Position numbers and translations under genes: made by a program | Shown here: in pieces, positions 11,291 through 22,110 of the stretch | Layout of the letters: every line of letters starts with the position of its first letter | Position numbering within the stretch: the first letter of the stretch is position 1 | Assembly (NCBI GenBank): GCA_013076295.1 | Contig: RQOL01000466.1 | Location: 3,763,080 to 3,827,079, forward strand | Length of the DNA stretch: 64,000 nt | Direction: 5' to 3' | Source of the DNA: Sanderia malayensis | Taxonomy: Eukaryota; Cnidaria; Scyphozoa; Semaeostomeae; Pelagiidae | The notes under the pieces: model-generated | Databases searched by the model: none | What the model was told of the DNA's origin: nothing | Seen by the model: only the letters and a program-made list of their open reading frames with translations

Positions 11291-12304
11291 TTCAATACAT
11301 ATCTTCATTCAACTCAATGTCATATTCGCATATGAATCGCATTCGCATTCACGGAGACACCATTATGTCCACTATCTAGCTCTATAGATTTCTCGTCGGT
11401 TGATTCGGCAGCAGTCGGTTTCTCCGAAAATCAACCTCCCTCTGGCCTTTGATATCTGGCATCAGCCCCATCGTCTAATCGAATCATTAAATGTTGTATT
11501 AAAGTTCTTGATTTTTTCCGGTTGAAGAACGATCATTTTGGATTCAAGTTTCCAAAGTTTATTTCAAGATTTGAATGCGCGAAGGGCTCGAATTACCGTG
11601 AGCGTGTTTTTATGTATGTATTTTTTAATATGAAATTATTTAGGGGAATAAATGTTTAAGCGTTTTATTTGCAGTAAATGAACTTAGGTCATTTACTGGA
11701 TATTTCAAACGCCTTTCTGTTCTTATAATTTGGACATATTTATATTTATCCTTTATACACCGAGCGGAACTACCATTTACTAACAGAAGGTAGTAGAAAT
11801 CTAAAGTCATTGGATTGACTCAAAGGGGAATTAGTTGGGTAGAAGTAGCTAATAACCTGATGATAACTGCAAATATAGTTACGTTAGCATTTTTTTTAAA
11901 TAGTTATATCCTAATTATTTTATTGTTTATTCGGGGTATTTAACTATTTTCATGTTTAGCTACTAATCATAAAACTCTGTAGGCAATCCCTTTTAAGTTA
12001 ATATACGTTAATTGTAGATAGATAGACATTTTTACACTTTTCTACTTAGGCAACTTCTTATTACAAATTAGGCCATATAGTGCTATTCAGTTGTTGACCT
12101 GGACTAGTACGTTACGGTCTGAAGCGTTCTACTTTATTGAATAACGATGCATTAATTGCAACTTGATCATATTTAATGTTGAACTTTCAGTTTCTGAAAT
12201 GCAATGCAAGGAAATGTTTCTCACCAGTTTTTGTGAGTTGAAAGATATATTATGATAATATATTTGGATCTTTTTATAACTGACTTTTTAGTGTCGGTCT
12301 GAAG
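11291..12304. other. Intergenic / 5' flank of the RING gene
   Basis: This is AT-rich, with no recognisable gene. A possible 3' splice acceptor (ttttttag) at about 12283-12290 lies just upstream of the RING-gene ATG, so a non-coding first exon probably lies somewhere in this interval. I could not locate it. Confidence 0.3.
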
Positions 12305-14971
12305 ATGCAAGCAACCCTGCATGAACACCCGTTGATGAAAGTTGACCCAAGCATCGTTTACCAACAACACATGGGAAGATGGACCTGTGATAATTGCAAA
12401 AGGGTTTCTGAAAAAACTAGCATGCCCTATCACTGTCTGACATGCAGTTATGATTTATGTGATAACTGTTGTCATGGCCTTAACCACCCAAGACATCATC
12501 ATCCATTGTTCTACTCGGACATGGCAAAAGTATACCCCAGATTCCAAGGTAATATCTACAATAACAGTTTCAAGGTTTACTGTTTGAGGCTGTCTGAAAA
12601 TTGCACACAGCATTAAGCTCTGAATCGCAGCTTGTAATCCTTTTTTTGCTTCAATGTTTAATAACAGATTGATATTCAAGTGCAACCAACAGTACTGTAA
12701 AGCCTTGAATTGGCCCCCCCTTGAATAAGCCCCCACCCTAGGACTACAAATTGTTAATAAGCCCCCCTTCGAATAAGCCCCCACCCCTAACATGCTGATA
12801 TTTGCTTTCTGAAGTTCCCAATGGCGTTTTATCGAATTGAACCACAAACAATTATGCTTTTTGTCATATAAATTTAATGCGCATATAAAAGAATTGTTTT
12901 ACTTGAAGAAATATGTTTCAAAACAAGTTTTTAATATCAAATTTTCCAACAGGTGGATGGAAGTGTGACCATTGTGGGCGAAACAAATCGCAATTACAGC
13001 AAAGCCATGGATACCACTGTCCCATTGACCAGTTTGATTTATGCCGTGAATGCTTCAAGGGAAAACATCACCCAATACACATTCATCATCTGAAGCTTGA
13101 GAACTCATTGCAGATTTATGGTCAATCGATTGGTATGTGGCAGTGTGATTCATGCAAATTGAGCGGCAGAGATATCGGAAGGTAATCATACTTGAAGTTC
13201 TATTTCAATGACTGGATGTTTTTTGTTTTGTGCTGTCTTGGCATCTTTAGCTTGATGCAGTTGTGTAGCTTAGTTGTTAAGATGTTAGATTTTGTATCCC
13301 CGAAGAGTGACCATTGTGGGCTCAAATCCTTTAATGGCTGTGAAAGCTACATTGCAAAAATAGGACAACTTAAGAAAAGGAAGCATTTCAAGTTCAGACT
13401 TGAAATTTTTTCTTATAAAATAACCTGTTCGTGAAAATATGAAGACCTGTTTCTCATACAAGCAGGCTCTTTATTCGCGTGTGCTTCTCACTGTATATTG
13501 TATGCCATATATTCCTTTATACTAAAGCCATTTGTTTTTGTTTTAGCCAATATTGCTGGCACTGCGCACAATGTGAATTTGATGCATGTGATTCTTGCAT
13601 GAAAGGCTTCAAGTTGCCAGTTCATCCTCAACACTCTCTCCGTATAACGGATTCAAGGGTATCGTACAGTGACTACAATGGGGCATGGAAGTGCGACACG
13701 TGCAACACACGTGGGTCTCAAGTCACACCAAATATGGATAAATCATTTCATTGTCCCCAGTGCCGTTTTGATGTCTGCTTTGCTTGTGTGCAAAGGCTCA
13801 CTGGATGGCCAAGTATGTAGTGTTGTGTTTTGGTTCACTGGTTGATTGTTTGTATTGTAATAACATGAAATTTTCACATGTTAGCAACTGGTTGGCATAA
13901 ATTCCTTGATGTTTCAAATATTTCCACTATTTCAACTTATTCAAGCATTCTTTACATACCAACCCTGACAACCCAAAGCCAGATTACTGGCAATAATTCT
14001 CATTTCCTCTGGTGTATTCTATTTAACTGAATGAGCATTATTTGCTCAAACACAAGACATTAAGAAGAAATTAATTAGCATGCATAGTCTTACCTTTCAA
14101 CAAGGCAGGGTTATTGAAAAACTCGTTATTGAATTATAACTGAAAGTAGGACTCTAAGACAATTCCTATCTATTAAGCTAGCTATTCATTGATTAATTAA
14201 TTTGATTTTGCTCTGTCATGTTTGTTTAGATTATGATTTAATTTTGTCCTATTTTGCAGCTCCACAAGATGTGCCATGTCCTGTACCAGTCCCTCCTGTA
14301 CCTCCTTGTCCAACTCTGCCAAGTAAGTTAATTCTTCTGTCTAATACTGCTTGTTTACAAATGCAATTTTCTGTCATTTATTTTACGTCACCATCAAATC
14401 AAGAGGATCGGGTAATAGCTGGAAGAAGACATTGCAGCATGGTTCATTTTATTGTTTTCTAACATTTAAACAATCTAAATCTAATGGTGTAATTTTTTTG
14501 TAATAATTTGGTATAGTTCTATTTGAATTTTTCACTCGTGAGGTTACGAGCTAGTCCCTTTTGATGCTGCCAACTAAAAGCTCTCTTCAAATTCAAGTTA
14601 AAATCTTTCTAGCGTGTCTTATTTAACTGCCATCGTCAGCTTTTTCCTGAAAGATGGTCGAATAATTCGAATTACCAGAAATTTTCAATTCCAAGATGAG
14701 TTTCTTTTTTACTCCCCACCCCACTCAGTCAATACTTATGTTTTTCATTTGTTTTCCAGCAGCAATGCCGGGGGACGAGGAAGAAGAATTGGATGAATCC
14801 AAGCGTTGCGTCGTCTGCATGTTCCGTCGCAAGAATGCCACGATTGTACACGGTGCCACTGGACACATTTGTTGCTGTATACAGTGCGCATTGCAATTGA
14901 AGGGTCAAGGTAACCACTGTCCCATATGCAGAGCACCAATTGAAAACATCATTCGTCACTATACATCGTGA
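12305..14971 (+). CDS. Putative E3 ubiquitin ligase: four DC1/ZZ-like Cys-His repeats plus C-terminal MDM2-type RING
   Basis: Five exons (12305-12548, 12953-13181, 13547-13812, 14260-14322, 14760-14971) join in frame to 337 aa. Residues about 25-250 hold four repeats of the form W-x-C-D-x-C ... H-C-x2-C-x-(F/Y)-D-x-C-x2-C ... H-P-x(2,3)-H, similar to DC1/C1-like or ZZ zinc modules. Exon 4 is a short proline linker. The last exon encodes an acidic stretch (GDEEEELDESK) and a RING beginning CVVCMFRRKNATIVHGATGH, continuing CCCIQCA and CPICRAPI, and ending HYTS. The spacing, the IVHG-x-TGH pair of histidines and the few residues after the last cysteines match the MDM2/MDM4 RING rather than classic C3HC4. 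Ubiquitin ligase activity is inferred. A non-coding upstream exon is likely. Introns carry a MITE fragment and a tRNA-like SINE. I do not know a named orthologue. Confidence 0.85.
12700..12792. repeat. Fragment of the 'AATAAGCCCC' MITE family
   Basis: This intronic stretch repeats GAATAAGCCCCC three times and begins TACTGTAAAGCC, close to the terminal repeat TACCGTAAATCC of the complete element at 25848-26122. I cannot find a matching right terminus, so this looks like a truncated copy in the first coding intron of the RING gene. Confidence 0.6.
13262..13345 (+). repeat. tRNA-like SINE head or tRNA pseudogene
   Basis: TAGCTTAGTTG at about 13267 fits an internal RNA polymerase III A box. GGGCTCAAATCC at about 13318 fits a B box, about 50 nt downstream, as in tRNA genes. 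The flanking stem residues do not pair well, so this is not an intact tRNA. It sits in the intron between the second and third coding exons of the RING gene, typical of a SINE head. Confidence 0.5.
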
Positions 14972-17684
14972 AATGATAAGTATATGAAATATAAGTGCGG
15001 TCAACCTTAGTTGAGTATTTTATTGTTTGGTTATATTGTGTGTTAATGTACACGTTGTTATGTATTGATATTCATGTATGCTTTCACTGCAATTTCGATA
15101 TAAGAACTTAGACTCGTTACATTACGTCCCAGTGCCTCGCTCGCAACTCGCTCCACACAAGGGAGCAAAACGAGTGAGGCACAGGGACGCAATGTAGCGA
15201 GTTTAATAACAACTCGCATCTATTTATGATTAGACTTGCTACAGCGTAGTGAGAAATTCTCTCTGTCCAATGTGAGGATGGTTATATCGGGATTTCACTG
15301 TTTGTGTATATTCAGATAGGTCGAGTGTTGGAAAAGGTGGGATGCATAAGTTGAAAGCACTAGCTTTGAAACGAGGCCAACATTGTGCTTAGATTAATTA
15401 TTGACATATTGCATAGATAAAAAAATTTATCAAGCCAAGGCATGTGTCTAACAAAGCTATTAAGTAATAAGTATGGCCAACCATCACACTGCATTTCCAA
15501 TATTCATTATTTTATTATTTTAACTTGTCATCAGAATGTAGAATCATTATAATCTATAATCTAGTTGGTTTCGTTTAATAGTATGTATTTCCTCTAATCG
15601 CACATTTTATTCATCAATTGGATAAGTACATTTTAGAATTGATTTAAAGGTGTGTCGTCACGTTATATTTACTGGCGAATTGATTATTATTGAATATATT
15701 ATGTTTAATTTGTATTTCGTACCCTTCTGCAGTGCCCGGATGTGCGACTTAGAGCCTTGATCTAACAGCAACAACAAAGCGACTTGCGACATCGACACTG
15801 TTCTCATCATATTGATCTTTCTTTCTTTTTGATGTATCAAGTTGCGAAAAAATGGCCGCATTGGAGAGTGAGATGGCGTCTGGAGGGTGAGCCTCGTTCG
15901 CAATCGTTTTTGTTTTAATTTCTGGCTGATATGATTCGGGTAATACGCATGCTTAATGCAGTGCTTTCCCACGTCTATTTCATTACGAACTTCACATGTG
16001 TACTTGACCAGACGTCACCATTCTTTCCGCCGGCGGTCGCTGGGCCTAGGTGTTAAATGCTACTGGGTATTTTCGGCATTTTTGACTTGGGACAGGGCAC
16101 TTCTCATGCATTTGGGAATTGGGGTGGGGAGAGTGCTGTGGTAAAATGCGGAAATTGGGGGCTAAGTAGCAGCCTTACACGGGGAAGCACTGACCCGTAT
16201 TGGGGAGAGAGGGTTTCGCTGTATTAGCGAAATTTTTTCTTCCCTCTGATTTTACCTGAGATATTTTTTCCTTTTCTTTTTATGAATTTAATATCATATT
16301 TTCATCTTCAGACTGAAATAAAATTCACTGATCACTTTTGCAAACAAAGTGATACTTCTGAAGCCTTTTCGACCTTCAACATATCTGAATACAAATATCG
16401 TTCAAATCAAAATTGCGAAAATTCCTGATTAACACTGAAATGATTGAAGAAATCTCCTTATCCATTGCATGTGGGAGCTTTTAATGTACGCATGCGCTAT
16501 GTGCCATGCCACCTAATTTTGACTGTTGATATCCAATCCTTTGGAAATATGGCACCTCCTTTTTGGCTCATCATCTCATCCCATTTTGCTTCTCCTTTCT
16601 TGAGTGTTTGGCATTGTTTTGTGGTGAGCTATTAGATTTTGAATCATTCATTTTAAACTTAAAAAGCCCCTATCTGCTTTCTTAGTTTGGAAATTGTATT
16701 AAGCGTTTTTGTGTAGGTATACACATGTTTCCAAATTGCAAGGTGAAATTTTCACAGAACCCATGATGTACACTTGGCTGGATCCATTTGAGGCCTAAGA
16801 CAAAAGACAAGGCGGTTTCACTTTGCGAAATGGTCTGCGATACCTGATCCTTTAAAAATTTATATTTTCAAATGGGGGAGAACCTTTTTGTCTTTCATGT
16901 TTGTGACATTGTTGATTATTCTAAGTAAATTTCGAACTGTAATTTTAATTTCTTTGTAATTTATTGTAGTGTTGGTGATGTAAAGAAAAAAGATACGCTC
17001 ACCTCATCTGCCGTTGCCAAGAGACCTGGTCCTGGTGGAGTGTGCTGGAGTTCTTGTGCCATATGGTCTTCATGGGACTGGTTATGCTGATTCTTTGGTT
17101 CACTTTGTTGACACGTTTTTTGATTGTGGTCTCCATTCTAATGGTGAGAGAAATGTTTTGTCTATTTTGCTACTCTTTCACGCTTATCCATGAATATCCA
17201 AGTTCCAAAAATTTTAAGGATCAGGGCTAAAATGCTTGAGATGTCTGTTTACATTTCAACATTTCTGTGGATACAGTTCGAGAAGGAAGGATATTTGTTA
17301 TCTGTTAGCATCCAAAACTAGGAGATGTATTAAGCATTGTACGCGTCATCGTAGTTGAAGCCTGGGTCGCTGAATTTGATATCGGGCTGTTTGGACCTCA
17401 TTTACGCAAGAGTATGTATCGGATCCCTGACCCTGGCTAACCTAACTAAATTGGTATTCACTTATTCAAATGAATTTCTTTGTGCACTTATTTGATTACA
17501 TAGCTAGAGCATTTCATTGTTAGGTAGAACATTGTTTTTTTATTGTTAGTTAGCAGTCAATAGAAAATAGTGACACTTTTGTAGAGTCATGGTAAAATAA
17601 AAGAAGTAAGGGTATTTCTCTTGTTTTATCTCTTTTTATAATTAATAGTTTCTTTTACTTTTTGTTCAGGCATTTTTCATGGCC
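14972..17684. other. Gene-poor interval downstream of the RING gene
   Basis: This 2.7 kb follows the RING-gene stop. It contains a hairpin MITE (15114-15203) and one weak two-exon candidate. An ATG exon at 15852-15886 (MAALESEMASG, followed by a good GTGAGC donor) can splice to 16970, where the frame reads VGDVKKKDTLTSSAVAKRPG and stops at 17090, giving 51 aa. The two other frames through 16970-17150 are also open for long stretches, one hydrophobic and one ending at a strong GTGAGA donor at 17142. The true reading is therefore unclear. I do not recognise any product. Confidence 0.25.
15114..15203. repeat. Short hairpin MITE-like repeat, copy 2
   Basis: CGTTACATTACGTCCC at the left pairs with GGGACGCAATGTAGCG at the right, and GTGCCTCGCTCG pairs with CGAGTGAGGCAC inside, leaving a short loop with GGGAGCAAAACG. 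The ATTACGTCCC-x-GTGCCTCGCTCG edge is shared with the copy at 5768-5840. No coding content. Confidence 0.75.
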
Positions 17685-18719
17685 CCTTTGAAGCTTTGTT
17701 ATATCAGGCAATGACATTTTGCATAGACTGAAGCATTAATATGCAGTGTTATTATTTAGCTACGAGCTTATTAGTTACAGCTAGCTTCTGGGAACCTTTG
17801 TTTATAAGCAGGGACGTATTGCATAGATTATAACATTGATACGAAGTATTATTATTTAGCTACGAGCTTATTAGTTGCAGCTAGCCTCTGGGAAGCTTTG
17901 TTTGCAAACAGTGACGTATTGCATAGATTGTAGCCTTGATGCGAAGTATTAGTATTTAGCTACGAGTTGCAGCTAGCCTCTGGGAATCTTTGGTTACAAG
18001 CAGCGACCTATTGCATAGATTATAACATTGATACGAAGTATTATTATTTAGTTACGAGCTTATTAGTTGCAGCTAGCCTCTGGGAATCTTTGGTTACAAG
18101 CAGCGACCTATTGCATAGATTATAACATTGATACGAAGTATTATTATTTAGTTACGAGCTTATTAGTTGCAGCTAGCCTCTGGGAATCTTTGGTTACAAG
18201 CAGCGACCTATTGCATAGATTATAACATTGATACGAAGTATTATTATTTAGTTACGAGCTTATTAGTTGCAGCTAGCCTCTGGGAATCTTTGGTTACAAG
18301 CAGCGACCTATTGCATAGATTATAACATTGATACGAAGTATTATTATTTAGTTACGAGCTTATTAGTTGCAGCTAGCCTCTGGGAATCTTTGGTTACAAG
18401 CAGCGACCTATTGCATAGATTATAACATTGATACGAAGTATTATTATTTAGTTACGAGCTTATTAGTTGCAGCTAGCCTCTGGGAATCTTTGGTTACAAG
18501 CAGCGACCTATTGCATAGATTATAACATTGATACGAAGTATTATTATTTAGTTACGAGCTTATTAGTTGCAGCTAGCCTCTGGGAACCTTTGTTTATAAG
18601 CAGGGACGTATTGCATAGATTATAACATTGATACGAAGTATTATTATTTAGCTACGAGCTTATCAGTTGCAGCTAGCCTCTGGGAAGCTTTGTTTTGCAA
18701 GCAGTGAGGTATTGCATAG
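17685..18719. repeat. 100-bp satellite array, about ten units
   Basis: The unit is 100 bp; TATTAGTTGCAGCTAGCCTC recurs exactly at 18061, 18161, 18261, 18361, 18461 and 18561. The units between about 17961 and 18560 are essentially identical, while those at both ends (17685-17960 and 18580-18719) are diverged, as expected for homogenisation in the array centre. Each unit carries GCATAGATTATAACATTG and TACGAAGTATTATTATTTAG. The array is interrupted on its right by the fold-back element and a degenerate remnant resumes at 22051-22110. Confidence 0.95.
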
Positions 18720-21700
18720 TAGACAGGGAATTATCCCCTACAAACTAACAAACAGGGTAACCTTAAATTTTAATGTTTCATATGAAAGCCAAGACAAAGA
18801 GATCAGAAATCGAGATGGACATTTCGAAAAGTGACGGGGTCACGTCATCGCTCATCAAAGTATTGCACCATTGGTCACGGTCAGAAAAAAATCAACTATC
18901 TTATATTGTAAATCCTGAATACATATTTAGAAAGGCATAAAGAGTTATGCAAAAAATATTAAGGAACTGTATCTTTAACATGAACAGTTGAGGAGATATG
19001 GGCAGTCGAAGATGTTACGATTCAGGGGGTAAAAAAAGAATTAAATTACCTGAATTCTCCAATATTACCGAAACATTGGCACAAATATGGACTACATATA
19101 CCATCTCATTGATGGAAAGCATTTCAAGTTGATTTCAGCCAAGAAATGTTGAAAAACTGAGTTTACATAATGTGAGGTGTCTGAATTCCTGACATTACCC
19201 CCCGATTTTGAGAAATCCATTTTTTAATGATTTGGGGTGAAACTTTTGATGTAGAGTCAACTCTGTTAGGTTGAACACCCTAGGGAAGCGTGAAAATGTT
19301 CGAATTACAACATATTCGAATTGTAGCGGTTTACCTTATAAAAATTAATTGTTTAGGTGATCCTTATGAACGGAGAATTCCGTTCGAAATAGGTAAAGTT
19401 CGAACTACACGAGTTAGAATTATGCAGACATGACTCTAAATTGTATTCCACTAGTAAGAACTCATTAAAATGCTTTTCTGTTGCAATTTGTTCTTCAATT
19501 AGACATCAACTTGTCAAATAAAGCTAATAATCATCAAAATTAGGGGTAATATCAGCATTGCTGAAACCAGATAAAATGAATAAAGTGTATAGAAAAATTG
19601 TCAGCGAAAAAACCTCACTAATATTTATGGTAGCCATTCGTCTCATGAGCTATCACTTATATAAAATCGAGACCTTCCATTTGCTCTCCTTGCTTCACTT
19701 AACTAAGAATCATTTCGTTAGCGCCTTTTTATGATGGTCACAAACAGATTCCTGTCGGTCGATGCTTGTTGTTTATCTTGTTTGCTTTCAAACATTTCTC
19801 TTTCCCTTTGATTTTCGCCTTACTCCTGGTAGTCTTTCTCTCTTGCTTTCTTACATTGTGTTTGCAGATCTGCAATGTCAAATTCCTCGCTCGCTTCTGA
19901 AACAGGCTCCTTTTTCTTTCGCTGCACATTTCTTGCAGGAGAAAATTTACTCCCGCAAACAAGACTGGCGGCTGTACTTTTGAATTTTTAATTTTCCAAC
20001 CCCAAATTCTTAAAATCTAGTTGATCGATCATAAAATTGCTGGAATAGTACCATTCGTATGGTGGACGGAGTCTTGGTCCGGTGGAGGTAATAGCAATGA
20101 AGGCTTATGTTTAAGTTCCTTATATATGCGAATCCTAGTTTCAAAAAAGTCATTAGGCGTTATACCAGAACAGGCAGTTAAGCATATGAACTCTTTGACG
20201 TGGTCAATATCCTCTGGGGCTAGATTGCTTGTCAACCCAAGGGCCAAAAGTAAGTTGGTCTTTGTATTGTCAGCAAGGACCCTTCTGAGGACGAGAAGTT
20301 TACCGGGCAATAACGGAAAAGGAAACATCTACAGGATTAGAAAGCGTACACAGATTGAGAAAGACTGCAATCACGAGGAAGCAGACACAAGACTCATACT
20401 TGAAACATAACTTGTGTTGGACAATGAAGGACAAGAAAGAGAACCACCACATCGGTATCCTTACAACAACAAAAGCATCACTATTTTTCAAGTGCTATGG
20501 CAATAAGACTTTTGACTCTTAGGTTGACAACAATCTAGCCCCAGAGGATATTGACCACGTCAAAGAGTTCATATGCACAACTGCCTATTCTGGTATAACG
20601 CCTAATGACTTTGTTGAAACTAGGATTCGCATATATAAGGAACTTAAACATAGCCTTCATTGCTATTACCTCCACCGGACCAAGACTCCGTCCACCATAC
20701 GAATGGTACTATTCCAGCAATTTTATGATCGATCACTAGATTTAAGAATTTGGGGTTGAAATATTAAAAATTCAAAGTACAGCCGCCAGTCTTGTTTGCG
20801 GGAGTAATTTTCTCCTGCAAGAAATGTGCAGCGAAAGAAAAAGGAGCCTGTTTCAGAAGCGAGCGAGGAATTTGACATTGCAGATCTGCAAACACAATGT
20901 AAGAAAGCAAGAGAGAAAAGACTACCAGGAGTAAGGCGAAAATCAAGGGAAAGAGAAATTGTTTGAAAGCAAAACAAGATAAACAACAAGCATCGACCGA
21001 CAAGAGAATCTGTTTGTGACCAATATAAAAGGCGCTAACGAAAATGATTCTTAGTTAAGTGAAAGCAAGGAGAGCAAATGGGAAGGTCTCCGATTTTATA
21101 TCAGTGATAGCTCATGAGACGAATGGCTACCATAAATATTAGTGAGGTTTTTTCGCTGACAATTTTTCTATACACTTTATTCATTTTATCTTGGTTTCAG
21201 CAATGCTGATATTAGCCCCTAATTTTGATGACTTATTAGCTTTTATTTTACAAGTTGATGTCTAATTGAAGACAAATTGCAACAGAAAGCATTTTTAATG
21301 AGTTCTTACTAGTGGAATACATTTAGATCATGTCTGCATAATTCTAACTCGTGTAGTTCGAACTTTACCTATTTCGAACGGAATTCTCCGTTCATAAGGA
21401 TCACTAAACAATTAATTCTTATAAGGTAAACCTCTACAATTCGAATATGTTGTAATTCGAACATTTCACGCTTCCCTAGGGTGTTCAACCTAAACAGAGT
21501 TGGACTCTACATCAAAAGTTTCACCCCAAATCATTAAAAAATGGATTTCTCTAAAAATCGGGGGTAATGTCAGGAATTCAGACACCTACACATTATGTAA
21601 ACTCAGTTTTTCAAACATTTCTTTGGCTGAAATCAACTTGAAATGCTTCCCATCAATGAGATGGTATATGTAGTCCAATATTTGTGCCAATGTTTCGGTA

Positions 21701-22050
21701 ATATTGGAGAATTCAGGTATTTAATTCTTTTTTTACCCCCTGAATCGTAACATCTTCGACTGCCCATATCTCCTCAACTGTTCATGTTAAAGATACAGTT
21801 CCTTAATATTTTTTGCATAACTCTTTATGCTCTTTCTAAATATGTATTCAGATTTACAATGTAAGATAGTTGATTTTTCTCTGACCGTGACCAATGATGC
21901 AATACTTTGATGAGCGATGACGTGACCCCCGTCACTTTTTCGAAATGTCCCATCTCGGATTTCCGATCCTCTTTGTATTGGCTTTCATATGAAACATTAA
22001 AATTTAAGGTTACCCTGTTTGTTAGTTTGTAGGGGATAATTCCCTGTCTA
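18720..22050. mobile_element. 3.33 kb fold-back transposon with about 1.5 kb terminal inverted repeats
   Basis: The left end TAGACAGGGAATTATCCCC (18720) matches the reverse complement of the right end at 22050. Inverted identity continues with few differences to about 20240 on the left and 20520 on the right, leaving a spacer of about 280 nt. TAG is present on both sides (18717-18719 and 22051-22053). Removing the element plus one TAG restores the satellite sequence GCATAGATTATA, so TAG is a genuine 3-bp target-site duplication. The inner arms and spacer contain decayed coding remnants. The element is non-autonomous. Its superfamily is unassigned; 3-bp duplications occur in PIF/Harbinger, CACTA-like and Academ-like elements. 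Confidence 0.93.
20233..20760 (+). pseudogene. Degenerate transposon-encoded ORF remnants inside the palindrome
   Basis: On the plus strand the spacer encodes a Lys/Arg-rich stretch followed by DCNHEEADTRLILET and a stop at 20408-20410. The right arm then encodes NLAPEDIDHVKEFIC, GITPNDFVETRIRIYKEL and a short tail. The same C-terminal segment is present inverted in the left arm (20029-20240, minus strand). From memory, HEEADTR followed later by a conserved C-terminal block is typical of uncharacterised repeat-encoded proteins in cnidarians and other invertebrates. The order here suggests an internally deleted derivative in which the middle of the protein is lost. No intact frame exists. Confidence 0.5.
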
Positions 22051-22110
22051 TAGATTATACGAAGTGTTAATGTTTAGCTACGAGCTATAGAGTTACAGTT
22101 AGTTCTCGGT

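Noticed and set aside
20029..20410. ORFs on both strands at the centre of the palindrome
   Set aside because: They are read from transposon arms and spacer with no intact frame. I recorded them as degenerate remnants, not genes.
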